Source: Wallemia ichthyophaga EXF-994 (taxonomy: Eukaryota > Basidiomycota > Wallemiomycetes > Wallemiales > Wallemiaceae). Taken from it: a stretch of 64,000 nucleotides of DNA. The notes under the pieces were generated by a model. The model was not told where the DNA came from. It did not search any database and was given only the letters and a program-made list of their open reading frames with translations. The stretch covers positions 124,001 through 188,000 of the forward strand of contig NW_008806277.1 in NCBI RefSeq assembly GCF_000400465.1, read 5' to 3'. Position 1 is the stretch's first letter. Each line of letters starts with the position of its first letter. This document shows positions 45,918-56,983 of this stretch, one piece after another. The translations under genes were made by a program, and so were the position numbers.

Positions 45918-46025
45918 AGTGTCAGATAAGTTAAACTTGTGAATTAAATGAATAAAAATGTATAGATGCTGGTAAATTATTCGATTACCTTGAATATTCC
46001 TTGTCTTCTCACTGTCATCGTCATC

Positions 46026-47987
46026 ATGGCCAATACGACTCACGACGATCTCGCCACTAAGCTGCTGACGCTTATCAACGTCTCTGCTAGTCGCTCAGAC
46101 ACTCCCAAGCGCATACGTTTAGATGCCCCCGCGGGTGAAAAACTCGGTAAGAAGAAGAGATTATCCACTGGCAGCGAAGGCGATGCACAGCAAGTGGATG
46201 CAGAGCTAGCAAGTGAGGACATGGATAAAGATAACAGCCTTGAAAATGCACCTGAGAATCCCCCCGATAATGCACCCGACGACGACGACGACGAAGAGAG
46301 CAAAGACACCCTCTACACGCACTTCGGCGTCTCACCTACAAGACTCACCGATGAGAATATCTCCAAAGCTACAGAGAAGCAGTGGTCCTTGAAGCACTCC
46401 ACCAACACCCTAGGCAGGTGCACTGAGTACTGCGTCGATGACACAGGCAAGGACAACCAGAATGTTTTTGTCAGTCCCAAGTTTGCTAATAAGGGCGACA
46501 CACACCTCCTCAACCTCCTCGGCAGCTACAAGGATGTCTTTGCGAACCACCTCAGCCATTCTGAGAACGAGAGCATGCGCGGTTCCCTGACGCTGCATAT
46601 GCACAACCATCTCCTCAGGTGGGTGATATTCGATACGTCTTAACTCAGCTAATCTCCCCCAAGAACTCGCCGTCGTGTGCTCAAGAACAATGAGAAACTT
46701 GCGCACTTCCATGCACAAGAGAACGATAAACAAGACCCACAAGACCAGCAAGATGCTCCCGAATGCCTCGACCAAGGATTCACCCGTCCAAAAGTCCTCA
46801 TCCTCACCCCTTTCCGCAACACGGCGCTTGCTTGGCTCAAGGACCTCATAGCACACTCCCCAACTTCCCAGACAGACAACAAAGCGAGACTTTTCCAGGA
46901 GTTCTCCCTGCCTAAAGATGCAATTGACAAGATCGCCCAAGCACCTCCAGGCACCTACCCAGAAGACCATGTGAAAACTTTCGTCGGAAACATTGACGAT
47001 AATTTTAAAATTGGTTTGAAACTCACACGTAAGTCGTTCAAGCCGTATGCGGATTTTTACTCTTCGGATATCATCCTCGCTTCTCCACTAGGTCTGAAGC
47101 TGGCGATGGAGAAGACGAGCGACACGGACTACCTGTCGTCGATAGAGATGGTTGTTGGTGATCAGCTGGATGTAATAGCGATGCAGAACTGGCAACATCT
47201 CACGGATATCTTTGCCTCCCTCAACGCCATCCCGAGAGATGGTCATGGGTGCGATTTCGCTAGAGTCAAACCGTGGTATCTCGACAATAAAGCCAAGTTC
47301 CTTCGTCAGTCTGTTTTCTTGTCGGCTTATGAAATACCAGAAATGCGCAGCTTGTTTGGTAGACATTGTCATAACGTAGAGGGGAAAGTGCGCACTGAGA
47401 CACGCTACGGAGGTGTCTTAGGTGGAGTTAGTGGTGGTATAAAGCAATCATTCTACAGATTTGACGTAGATTCTCTCCTAGATGAACCTGATAATCGTTT
47501 TGCAATGTTCATCAACAAATCCCTTCCCGCTTTGCAAAAGTCGGCAGTATCGTCCTCTCACACACTTGTCTTCGTAAGCTCCTACTTTGATTTCGTGCGC
47601 GTGCGCAACCATCTCAAGGCGACTGGTGTCAATTACGCTGCTTTGAGTGAATACTCAACTAACAAGGAGATATCACGTGTGCGTGGTGCTTTCTTTAGGA
47701 ATGAAGTCTCTTTCCTCCTCCTCACTGAACGGTTTCACTTCTTTAGACGGTACAGAATCAGAGGTGCGTTGACATCCTTCTTCTACAGCCTCCCGGACCA
47801 TGCTGCGTTTTATCCAGAGATTGTCAATATGGGACTCGACGAGAGCAAGGGAATCGATGAGAGTGATTTGCAGTCTATCGCTCTATACTCTAACTCTGAT
47901 TTTCTCAAGTTGCAGCGCATCGTTGGTTCTACTGACGCTGCTTTGATGGTTAAGCAGGGTACGGATGATAGATATTCGTATAATTAG
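46026..47987 (+). CDS. UTP25: U3 small-subunit processome protein Utp25 (DEF)
   Basis: Nucleolar factor of 40S subunit assembly with a degenerate DEAD-helicase-like core (animal name: digestive organ expansion factor). One intron (46619-46663) gives 638 residues. Recognisable parts: THFGVSPTRLTDENI near the N-terminal boundary, RPKVLILTPFRNTALAWL (helicase motif Ia-like), SSDIILASPLGLKLA, VVGDQLDVIAMQNWQHL (motif II-like without DEAD), and LLLTERFHFFRRYRIRGA, which is diagnostic for the family. An acidic N-terminus (DDDDDEE) precedes the core. An in-frame ATG at 45966 would add 20 hydrophobic residues; ATG 46026 was preferred. The gene follows Utp17 by 108 bp on the same strand. Confidence 0.92.
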
Positions 47988-48050
47988 ATTATGTACAGGC
48001 TATTATTTATCGTATAGACTAATATTCATTTTATACTTTTACTATTTAAA

Positions 48051-48634
48051 TTACTCCATATATCCCTCCAAAACCCTCTCAATATGCGTATAGAGAAGAC
48101 CATCTGTGATATCATGCAATTGCTCCGGTGAGAGATTAGAAAGGACATATCTAGCAACATCGCGCTTATCACCTGGTCTACCAATACCAATTCGTAGTCT
48201 ATCAAAGTCGAGGGATTGTTTGAGATACTGTGAGAGTGATTTGATGCCGTTATGACCGTTGGCCGATCCGCCATGTTTGATGGAGAGCTGTTAACAGTTT
48301 GTGAGTGTGTGCGTATATGTATTCTCACCACACTACGCACCTTCCCCCATTCCCGCTGCAGGTCATCATGCAAGACGAGTACACGGCGTGCGTTGACATG
48401 CTCGCAGTAGCGTGCCAGGCTTTTTCCACAGACGTTCATCAGCTGGTGGCTGTATATGAGGTCTGTGTGGCTGTTTATATGCGTGTAGCTGACTCCGTGC
48501 TTGGTGTTGCTGTTCCACTGCAGATGTCGCCGCTGGGCTAAGTGCTTAAGGACGAGCTGGCCCACTGAGTGGAATGTGCGCGGGTGCGTCGCATTGCCTA
48601 AGCCTGCAATTACGGTTTTCTCGGCTGTGGGCAT
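48051..48634 (-). CDS. PTH1: Peptidyl-tRNA hydrolase, bacterial type (Pth1)
   Basis: Releases peptides from prematurely dropped peptidyl-tRNAs; in fungi usually mitochondrial. One intron (48288-48340) gives 176 residues. The motif order is correct: AGLGNATHPRTFHSVGQLV (the Asn and His of the active site), then HQLMNVCGKSLARY, VLHDDL and, restored by splicing, KHGGSANGHNGIKSL followed by RIGIGRPGD. The C-terminal lid helix ends in GYMEE. There is no clear presequence before GLGN, so targeting is unsure. The start is 35 bp from the start of the poly(A) polymerase gene on the other strand. Confidence 0.92.
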
Positions 48635-48669
48635 ATTCACCGTCTTCACCGCCAACACCCACCACCAAT

Positions 48670-50536
48670 ATGGCAGCGCTCGATGCTGACTTTATAAGAT
48701 TTGACGGGAGCGACGGGAGCGACGAGGAGATCAGCGGGAATAAGAGGACTTATGAAGATGTGGAGGGTGGTGTCGGCAATTCAGCCACTCCAGCGACCAC
48801 TTCCACCACTTGCACACCTTCCAAACACCCAAAAGGCGAAAATGGGAAATCTAGGAAAGAAATCGAAAAACAGCGTTCAAAGAAAGCGCCCTGGATGGCA
48901 GACGTTGATTGGGAAGGCTGTCGAACAGCACCAGAGATGTGAGTTTCAAGTTGAAGTTTTTCAGGTTGAAACTCACCACTTACATCACTCCCACTCCCCC
49001 AGGCTACACAGAGAAGTAGACGCTTTCACTCGCTTTATCAGCCCTTCGGTTATCGAACACAAGACACGCGAGTACACCATAGAGTGCATACGCAGGTGCA
49101 TCACCTCTAGATGGTCCGATGCCCATGTCTTTGCTTTCGGCAGCTTCGAAACTCGTCTCTACCTCCCCGATGGCGATATAGATCTTGTCGTTATGCGCAA
49201 ATCAGTCAACCAATACAACAAACAGTCAATGCTACACACCATGGCCAGTATTCTCCGCCAAGCAAACCTCGCACAGAGTATACAAGTCATTTCTAAAGCC
49301 AGAGTGCCTATTATTAAGTTCCAGTCATCATTCGGTGGTTATCCCATTGATATCTCACTTAATCAGACAAACGGTGTGGATGCGGGGAGGATGGTGAACG
49401 ATATCCTCGACAAGTACCCCGCTGCTAGACCCCTTTCCATTCTCCTCAAATGCTTCCTCGCTCAACGCAGCATGAACGAGGTCTATACCGGCGGCGTCAG
49501 CTCGTATGCTGTCATATGTCTCGTCGTCAGCTTTTTACAGATGCATCCTAAAGTGAGGCGAGGTGACATCGACCCTCTCAACAATCTCGGTGTACTTATT
49601 GTCGATCTGCTCGAACTTTATGGAAGGAATTTTAACTACGATAACACCGGCATCGCTATTGAGGGATCTGGCTACTACTTCTCCAAGTCAAGTAGAGGTT
49701 GGCATCAGTATGGCCAGCCGTACCTCCTTTGCATACAGGATCCACAGGATGTCGGCAATGACATCAGCAAAGGCTCGTTCAATATACTCAACGTGCGCAA
49801 GGTGATCGCCGGTGCATACGATATGCTCACCAATAAACTTTACGCTCAGGCAAGTGAAATTGACGCTAAGAAGACCGGCCGCCATCTCAGTCTTAGAGAT
49901 GAAGTGGAAGTGAAGGATGAAGAGAAGAGTTTGCTGTTGAGTTTTATGGGTATTTCTCAACTCGTGCTGAATAAGAGGAGAGTTACAATTGATCTCTATC
50001 AGAAGGGTATCCTCCAGCGCTATCTGAATCTACCACCCCCTGAAAAAGACGTGGATTTGAGCGTGAAGAGCGTGCCGAATAGAGTGTCGAATGGAACTAG
50101 TGCGGTAAATGATAGTAGCCCAATTAAACCCAAACATAAGGTATTCCCTGAGGACGACGAGGGTGAAGGTGACAACAGCGTAATTGACATACTCGATAAG
50201 GATAGAGAGGATGATGACTCGCGCTATTTACACGTACAAGCCAGTAGATCGGGATCTAACAAGCGTCCGCGCAGCAAAATCAGTAAGACGGATAAAGCAC
50301 CGACGTCTCAACTCCATTTCGTTGATTCATCGGAAGACTCCGATGTGGAGATTGTAGAGAAGACAGATAAACAGGCAGGCACACGTGGCACGCGGGAGCA
50401 AAGCAAGCAAACCAAAAAAAGTCAACCAGAACGACCAGTGAAAAAACAGAGACGTGAATCAAACGAACAAAGAAACTCAAGGTACGAGTACTGGGGGAAA
50501 AAAGGCAAGTCTATAGATATATCAGACAGTAACTAG
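48670..50536 (+). CDS. Non-canonical poly(A) polymerase, Trf4/Cid14 type
   Basis: Nuclear nucleotidyltransferase of the TRAMP complex, which oligoadenylates aberrant RNAs, snoRNA and rRNA precursors for exosome decay. One intron (48939-49002) gives 600 residues. The catalytic domain has AFGSFETRLYLPDGDIDLVV (GS and DxD motifs) and a third Asp in YPIDISLNQTNG. The poly(A)-polymerase-associated domain includes RPLSILLKCFLAQRSMNEVY with GGVSSYAVICLVVSFLQ. DPLNNLGVLIVDLLELYGRNFNY fits Trf4/5 rather than Cid1. The N- and C-termini are charged, low-complexity tails; the C-terminal one has acidic clusters (DSSEDSDVEIVE) that could bind SUMO. The start ATG is the first in frame. Confidence 0.93.
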
Positions 50537-50646
50537 GCTTGTGATATAGATATTGTTATTTATCTTTATATTTATATTTGTTGTAAAAATTATTATCTTT
50601 CGTTCATCCCGCACGACATTCAACCATACGACGCCAAGTGTGTTGT

Positions 50647-52364
50647 ATGCTAAATAGGGCCTGTAGACTTATACTACGAATGAGCACGTCACCCGCATAC
50701 AAGAAACAGAAAGTTGAAGTTGCATTGGAGAAGCCGGAGATAGCAACGGCAGCAACGCCGGCAATATCGCCAGCAACAACGCAAATAACCCAACAGCCAA
50801 ACCACCCACCAAATAAACCCCCTAAAAAGGACAAGGCTGTAAAACAACAGGAGAAATACACAAAGCTTCAGCGCAAAGCCAAGAAGCAGGCAGTCGCATC
50901 CGGTGGACCTGAGGAAAATATATTTCTCGATGTCAAAGCAATGCTTGGTGAAAGCGTGGTAGATGAGCTCATAAAGAGCGATCAGTGTTTAGATGGTGGC
51001 TTTGAATTCGGTACGCAGCTACAGGTTGAAATTTCCTCAATCTCAAGCTCAGGCGATGGATTAGCTATCGTACCAGAAAATAATTGGGTTATTGCCGTTC
51101 CATTCTGTCTCCCAGGAGAGAAGGTACTCGCTAGAGTATACAGAAACTCATTCTGTCACTCATACGCTGATCTTGTTAGTGTACTCGATAAGAGGGAGAG
51201 CTGGAGAGACGAATCGAATATCAGCTGCAAGTATTTCGGCAGCTGCTCTGGATGTCAGTATCAAATGATTCCTTACCAGAGACAGCTCCTACTCAAACAA
51301 CGCGTCGTTGAAAAGGCTTACCAGAGGTTCTCACAACTTCCTTCACCCGCCATACCGACTATACTGCCTACAATCGCATCACCCAAGCAATACAATTACA
51401 GAACAAAGATTACTCCACATTTTCAAGCTGCCCCGAAAAGCGCTGGTAATGATTTTAATCCAGATATTGGTTTCGATATGAAAGGTCGTCGTGTAACACT
51501 GGATATCGAGGAGTGCCCTATCGCTACTGAAACTCTCAATGTAGGTATGCAACCTGCGAGAGCTAAAGTGAAGGAAACGATAAAGTCTTACAAAAGAGGA
51601 GCTACGTTGTTGTTGCGTGATTCTATGACACGTCCTGAAAATGCTGCGGATGCTACAAAAACTGATATCCCACCCGCTGATATGAGCACAATCAACCCCG
51701 ACGATAGAGAGTGTATTACGGATCACAAGCGCATCACGAGGGAGATTGTCGGCGACAAGTTGTTTGAATTCACTGCTGGCTCTTTCTTCCAGAACAACTC
51801 TAGCATACTCGTGCCCCTCACGCAGTACGTGTTGGATGCACTCCCGGAGAAAGGAGAGGAACCGATGTACCTAGTCGATACGTACTGTGGAGCCGGTCTG
51901 TTTTCTATATGTCTACATGAACGGTTTGATAAGGTTGCCGGTATTGAGATTTCGCAGCAATCAATACAATACGCCAAGCATAACGTCAAGTTGAATGGAC
52001 TAGATGAAAACAAGATTTCATTCAGGGTTGGAAAATCGGAAGCTATTTTTGACGTCGTGGGTGATTTACCACCTGCTAACACATCAGTCATTATCGATCC
52101 ACCTCGTAAAGGATGTGACGATGCTTTCATAACTCAGCTGAAAGACTTCAAACCTCATCGCGTCGTTTATGTGTCGTGTAACGTTCACACACAGGCTAGG
52201 GATGTGGGTAAATTGTGCGGTGATGATGGCCCATATTCCATTGAGAGTTTGAGAGGGTGCGTGGGGTATTTAATGGCTGCTCTTTCTCATAATAACTATA
52301 CAGATTTGATCTTTTCCCTCAAACAAGTCATGTCGAGGGTGTTGCCGTTCTTAAGCTCAAGTAG
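50647..52364 (+). CDS. TRM2: tRNA (uracil-5-)-methyltransferase Trm2
   Basis: Makes ribothymidine at U54 of tRNA using SAM. One intron (52257-52303) gives 556 residues from ATG 50647, or 545 from ATG 50680. An N-terminal TRAM domain is followed by a Cys cluster (CKYFGSCSGCQYQ). The catalytic part shows GSFFQNN, VDTYCGAGLFSI (SAM loop), VIIDPPRKG and VYVSCN with the nucleophile and catalytic residues. Splicing restores the invariant C-terminus DLFPQTSHVEGVAVL; without it the tail is unrelated. The first eleven residues (MLNRACRLILR) look like a mitochondrial presequence, while the second ATG would give a cytosolic/nuclear form. Confidence 0.95.
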
Positions 52365-52555
52365 ATTGTAATACCATTGCACAGCACACGGAAGCATACG
52401 ACTAGCGCTTATTTATTGAAAAAAAGAGTGACAATAGTTTGATATACTGAACTTAGTGAGAGAATAGCTGGTCCTGGACTTGTGGTAAAAGAGTGATTGC
52501 TGCTACCATCCTGCAGCAGACAAAGACAATCAAAGCAGGTTGCTCAACTTGAACG

Positions 52556-53026
52556 TTATGCTGGAGTCCAAGTCAAGTCACACAAACCCTGAGCCATATT
52601 CCCATTGGTGAGTTCGCTGAAGAGACCTCTGCTCAAGTCGATCTGGTTGTCTTGGCAGGTAGGGCCTGAAGGGGGAAGTTAGAAGCTGTGCGCGCATCAA
52701 GCTACCAACCCACACAAATCTACAGCAGTCGCGTCCATCACTTTTCCAGTGTTGGTGTTGGTCACCGTGTAGTGCTTCCAGCAGTTGGCACCACCTGCGT
52801 AATGGGCGGTTGGGAGAGCAATGACCATGTCCGATGGCTGCGACCACGCACCACACGCGCCTAGGCCGACAGCGAAGAAGGATCCAATGCCGTTAACGAG
52901 CCCGCGTTGTGAAATTTCGTGCACCTCTGCATCCGTCTTTGCGACGGGTGCTGCAGTGGCCAGGCAGAGGATTGCGGAGAGCGAGAGGAGTGCCATGTGT
53001 ATGATGTGTGCTTGTGAGATGTTCAT
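52556..53026 (-). CDS. Secreted RlpA-like double-psi beta-barrel protein
   Basis: Small expansin/barwin-type secreted protein; such proteins bind or loosen cell-wall polysaccharides or act as papain-type inhibitors, so the exact role is open. One intron (52666-52713) gives 140 residues from ATG 53026 or 130 from ATG 52996. A signal peptide is clear (ALLSLSAILCLATAAP). The barrel shows GIGSFFAVGLGACGAW, then VIALPTAHYAGGANCWKHY, the strand GKVMDATAVDLCPTC (restored by splicing) and IDLSRGLFSELTNG. All expected cysteines are present. A TATA-like box lies about 100 bp upstream of the start. Confidence 0.88.
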
Positions 53027-53638
53027 GTTGTGTAGTATTGTGCAAAGAGTGTGGTGGCTGCTCAGCAGTGTTTGTATTGTGTTTGTTGTGTGTGGTGGCA
53101 GAAGTCGAAAAAGCACCGCCAGCTTATATAAAACTCAGGCGTGTTCTCGACTACAGGCACATATGTCACCACGCGCGAACGCTGTGACATTCCTGTCTGA
53201 ACTTTCTAGCTGAGCACGAGATAAAAGACAAAAGACCGAGATCGAAATAAGATGTTTGGAGTGTAGATGGATGTACCAGTACTTACATTCACTGATTTAT
53301 GCATTTGATAAGCGTGTGTCCACTCTCCCTAGCCGTTGAAATGGACCGTGCGTCTGAGCCAGGAAAGCAACGGATGGAGGAATAAAGAGGGACTTGTATT
53401 TCAATGAGCACACAAAATAACCTACTCTACTCAAACTGCAGAAACATGCATTCTGAAAGATGTACTTGAAAAATATCAGGCTTTAGAGAAGAATAAGCAG
53501 CAGCGAGAGCCAAACCAACAACCACACTCCCACATAAAAACAGAAACGCCTTGAATAAAATTTATATTTCAACTCGAATTCTGCTGCCTACCCGCCTACC
53601 TCACTCAACCCCGAACGACAAAACCTTTATACCTAAAA
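53027..53638. other. Divergent intergenic region between the DPBB and PP2A genes
   Basis: No gene recognised. The left part carries the TATA-like element of the secreted protein gene. The right ~100 bases are C-rich leader just before the PP2A start. Confidence 0.45.
53124..53130 (-). promoter_or_regulatory. TATA-like element upstream of the DPBB gene
   Basis: TATATAA on the minus strand, 98 bp upstream of ATG 53026. Most genes in this window lack such an element, which fits an inducible secreted-protein gene. Confidence 0.4.
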
Positions 53639-54707
53639 ATGTCGCTTGATGTCGGAGACGTTGACGCGTGGATAGACACTTTATCGCAGTGTAAACAACT
53701 ATCAGAATCTGACGTTAAATTGCTTTGTGACAAGGTGGGCGTCCTGCCAACACACACAGCAATTTCTAAGCAGATACACAGGCCAGAGAAATCCTTATCG
53801 AAGAGTCTAACGTACAGCCCGTTAGATGCCCAGTCACTGTCTGTGGTGATATCCACGGCCAATTCGTGCGTGTACCGCTTCCGTAGTCGTCTAGTCCCGC
53901 TTATCGACGTCTAGCACGATTTAATCGAGTTGTTTAGAATCGGTGGCAATTCCCCTTCCACTAACTATCTTTTCATGGGCGATTACGTTGATAGAGGTTA
54001 CTACTCAGTGGAGACAGTCACCCTCCTCGTTGCTTTGAAACTCCGCTATAGAGAGAGAATCACTATCTTGCGCGGTAATCACGAGTCAAGACAGATTACT
54101 CAGGTCTATGGCTTCTACGATGAGTGTCTCAGGAAATATGGAAACGCAAATGTTTGGAAATTCTTCACCGATCTATTTGATTACCTCCCACTCACCGCTT
54201 TGATTGATAACCAGATCTTCTGTCTCCACGGCGGTCTATCCCCTTCAATTGACACCCTCGACCACATACGCTCCATTGACCGCATCCAAGAAGTTCCTCA
54301 CGAGGGCCCGATGTGTGACCTCCTCTGGTCCGATCCAGACGACCGCTGTGGCTGGGGTATCTCCCCTCGTGGTGCTGGTTATACTTTCGGCCAAGACATT
54401 TCTGAAGCTTTTAACCATTCAAACGGCCTCACCCTCGTAGCACGTGCTCACCAACTCGTCATGGAAGGTTACAACTGGTCCCAAGACAGAAACGTCGTCA
54501 CTTTGTTCTCTGCACCAAATTACTGTTATAGATGTGGTAACCAAGCTGCGATTATGGAGATTGATGAGAATCTCAAGTACACTTTCTTACAATTTGACCC
54601 AGCACCAAGAGCTGGTGAACCAATGGTGTCTCGAAGAGTTCCGGACTACGTGAGTTGAGTGTCTTTCGTCTCACTTTCATGCTGACTCTCTCTTGCAGTT
54701 CTTATAG
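53639..54707 (+). CDS. PP2A catalytic subunit
   Basis: Ser/Thr phosphatase that works with scaffold and regulatory subunits on cell-cycle, polarity and nutrient signals. Three introns (53735-53781, 53866-53914, 54650-54698) give 307 residues, the usual length. Metal and catalytic motifs are complete: [71 protein letters not shown] and [12 protein letters not shown]. The final intron splits the C-terminus so that the last exon (9 nt with stop) gives PDYFL, the conserved tail that is carboxymethylated. Without it the tail would be lost, which supports the splice. The sequence fits PP2A (Pph21/Ppa2) better than PP4, PP6 or Ppg1 because of that tail and [13 protein letters not shown]. Confidence 0.96.
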
Positions 54708-54823
54708 GCTATTACTCACTGTATTTATGTTTGCACTGGGTATTTTACTTGTACAATGTGTAACTACGAAGAAAATGTAACGACGAAAACAATATCAACA
54801 GTTCATATATTATTAGCGATATA

Positions 54824-56470
54824 TCAATCTATTTCGATTACTTCTTTGTGTTTTTCTAGGTGGGTGGTTTGAGTATGGAGGGATTTGATGAGGGATATAC
54901 TCACTCTTATTTCTGCTACTACTACTACTACTACTTCCAAAACCTTCTTCCTTAATTTTTGGCTTGCAATCTACAATCTTATCGAGCGTAGATTGTTTGG
55001 TATCGAACGGCTCAACATCGTGACCAAGAAAAGCCTGCTTTAGGTGTTAGTATGTTGTGATTTGTCTAAGCCAACCCACATCCCACGCACTGCCCGTTTC
55101 TTCCCTATTTATGTGTCAATCTACAGTTGAAACAACTTCAACCAACTCACAGCTTCATATCACCCATCAGTTGTCTTCTGTCAGTGTCTGTTTCGGTAAA
55201 ATCAAGTTCGTCTTCTGTTGTAGAACCTGAATCTTCGTTTTCCGGTTTTGTCTTTGTCTGAGACTTGTTAGGGATAACAATTGATATTCAAGCCAGCATC
55301 ACCCACCATAGCTGCTAAGCGCTTTTCAGTTGCTTCGAGGCGCAACGCGCGCGCACTCTTAGACGTAGCACGTTTTCTATAGGTTGAATTAGGATCTTGA
55401 CCTTTTTCCAAGCCAAGAGAGGCACCATCGACGCGATTACCAGCACCAATAGTCATGCCTTTTCGTGTTAGTGGTTTCTTGCGTTTTTTTGGTTTCCAGA
55501 CGCTAGACTTTGAGCGCGATTGAGCACCACCTAGTAAGTGTGCGAATGTTAGCTGGCGAGTAGGCCTACAGACAAATCTCACCGCAAATATAGTCGGCAA
55601 AATCACCAGCCGCGAGTGCAGTCTGACCTTGAACAGTTGCGTTATCTGCCAAGCGCGTCCCAGAGGACCAGTAGCCGTCACCAAAGTAGCCTTTCTGCCT
55701 GAGAGCTGTAGCCTGTGATCGGAGGTCTTCGTTGTACTGCGTTTGTGTGAGAGTGGCTTTTTTTATGACTGTGGCACACACTTTGTGAAAAAATTTTGAG
55801 TGATTCATGTCTGTGATAGGTGAGTTTGAGTGATTTTTCTGGGTAGCTCATCAAAAACTCACGTTTTATGTGCTAGTGGCTTTATCAGTCGAATCGATGC
55901 CTAAAGACAGCCTCACTCACCGCGAGCTCATGGCAAAGGACATTACTGGGGCGTCTGTGAGTGCTGTTTGGGATGCTTGAAAGATTAAAATTCTCACAGC
56001 AAGAAAGGGAAGGGATAGAATTGGCCGCTTGGTCTTCTGAGGACGAGTTCTGTGATGTCGTCATAAATTGATATTGGCAGACGATGAGCTTGGGCATACC
56101 AACAACCTAATCAGAGTGTTGGATGGTTTTTATGCTACTAATTCCACCCACATCCCCTGCATTCCAATTTCTGCCTACAAATACTTGGTTGAACTGGTAT
56201 TCCTCCAAGCTATTCACCTTAAGCCCCTCAGACTTCATCACTGGCCTAACCTGGGCAGCTAAAGAGCGTAGCAGACTAGGCAACTCATTAGCAACTCCTC
56301 CACTCGCGCTGATCCGCTTCACTCAACTCCCTAGCCTCCTTCTGATTGCTGGCTGGCAATGCCGTAGTAAAATTAATTTCTGGGTTTGGATTCGCCTCCT
56401 TCTCGTTTATCCTGCGTGCATCACAATGAGCTATTATCTACACCCTGAAATTTCCACACCTCAGCACCAT
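54824..56470 (-). CDS. WLM-domain metalloprotease (Wss1-like) with SIM-like tail
   Basis: Zinc protease of the Wss1 group, which in yeast cleaves DNA-protein crosslinks and SUMO conjugates. The model has 12 exons (11, 84, 128, 52, 34, 10, 228, 224, 107, 25, 133 and 32 nt), all with GT-AG introns, and totals 355 residues. It starts MVLRINEKEANPNPEINF and continues with LAAQVRPVMKSEG, NQVFVGRNWNAGDV, VLCHELAHIKHMNH (HExxH plus a third His, rebuilt across a 10-nt exon) and KGYFGDGYWSSGTRLAD, then ICGGAQSRS. The C-terminus is acidic (DELDFTETDTDRRQL), has a Ser run and ends in VIEID, a SUMO-interaction-like motif. The 3' exons after residue ~275 are less certain because they rest on splice logic alone. 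Confidence 0.82.
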
Positions 56471-56983
56471 GAAGTAGAATGAAATAAAGTGAAGTTGATA
56501 CATTGTGCTGAGTAATCCAATCTCAAATATTTTCAAATCGTTCACCGATTACGCCATCTCTGCGATGCCTAGAAGTGGAGCTTGATAGGCATGCTTTATA
56601 GTCACATATCTGGAAATTGGCCGCGGGGATGACATGAAGGCTGTGTAAATTCAATATATACTGCACGTGGAGTCGCTCGCCTTTACTTGGTTGCCCGGTG
56701 CCCGAGTGCCCGGGTGTCTGTCGCAGCAAACACACAGGGAGTTCAGTAGACCAATGTAAGGGGCAAGTATACTCAAATATACGTTTATTATTCCATATGA
56801 CACCCTCAATGCTATCGCAAAACCGTGTTTTACCCTTGTTTCAATTTTTACTCCGCTTTGCCTTTAAAAGCGCACTAATTCACTCTTCTTTGTTATCAGC
56901 TATCAACTCGAAAGCAGCAGAGCTTCTTTCAAGAATAAAACATCTTTAAGTCTTCACAATCTCTTAATCTCACAGCAAGATCT
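56471..56983. other. Divergent intergenic region upstream of the LPMO gene
   Basis: No gene recognised. It holds a CACGTG E-box at 56664-56669 and a tandem TGCCCG repeat at 56692-56714 (listed separately), and becomes AT-rich toward the LPMO start. Confidence 0.45.
56692..56714. repeat. Three tandem TGCCCGG-type units upstream of the LPMO gene
   Basis: TGCCCGG, TGCCCGAG and TGCCCGGG follow each other directly, about 270 bp before the LPMO ATG and about 220 bp before the WLM gene start. GC-rich CCCGG units could bind a zinc-cluster regulator. This is a guess based on position and repetition. Confidence 0.4.

Noticed and set aside
45966-46025. Upstream in-frame ATG extending UTP25 by 20 residues
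   Set aside because: The added residues are hydrophobic and unlike the charged N-termini of the family. It is more likely leader sequence, although it cannot be excluded.
54899-54945. TAC/AGT trinucleotide repeat read as a microsatellite
   Set aside because: It is inside the WLM protease coding region, where it encodes a serine run, so it is reported with that gene.
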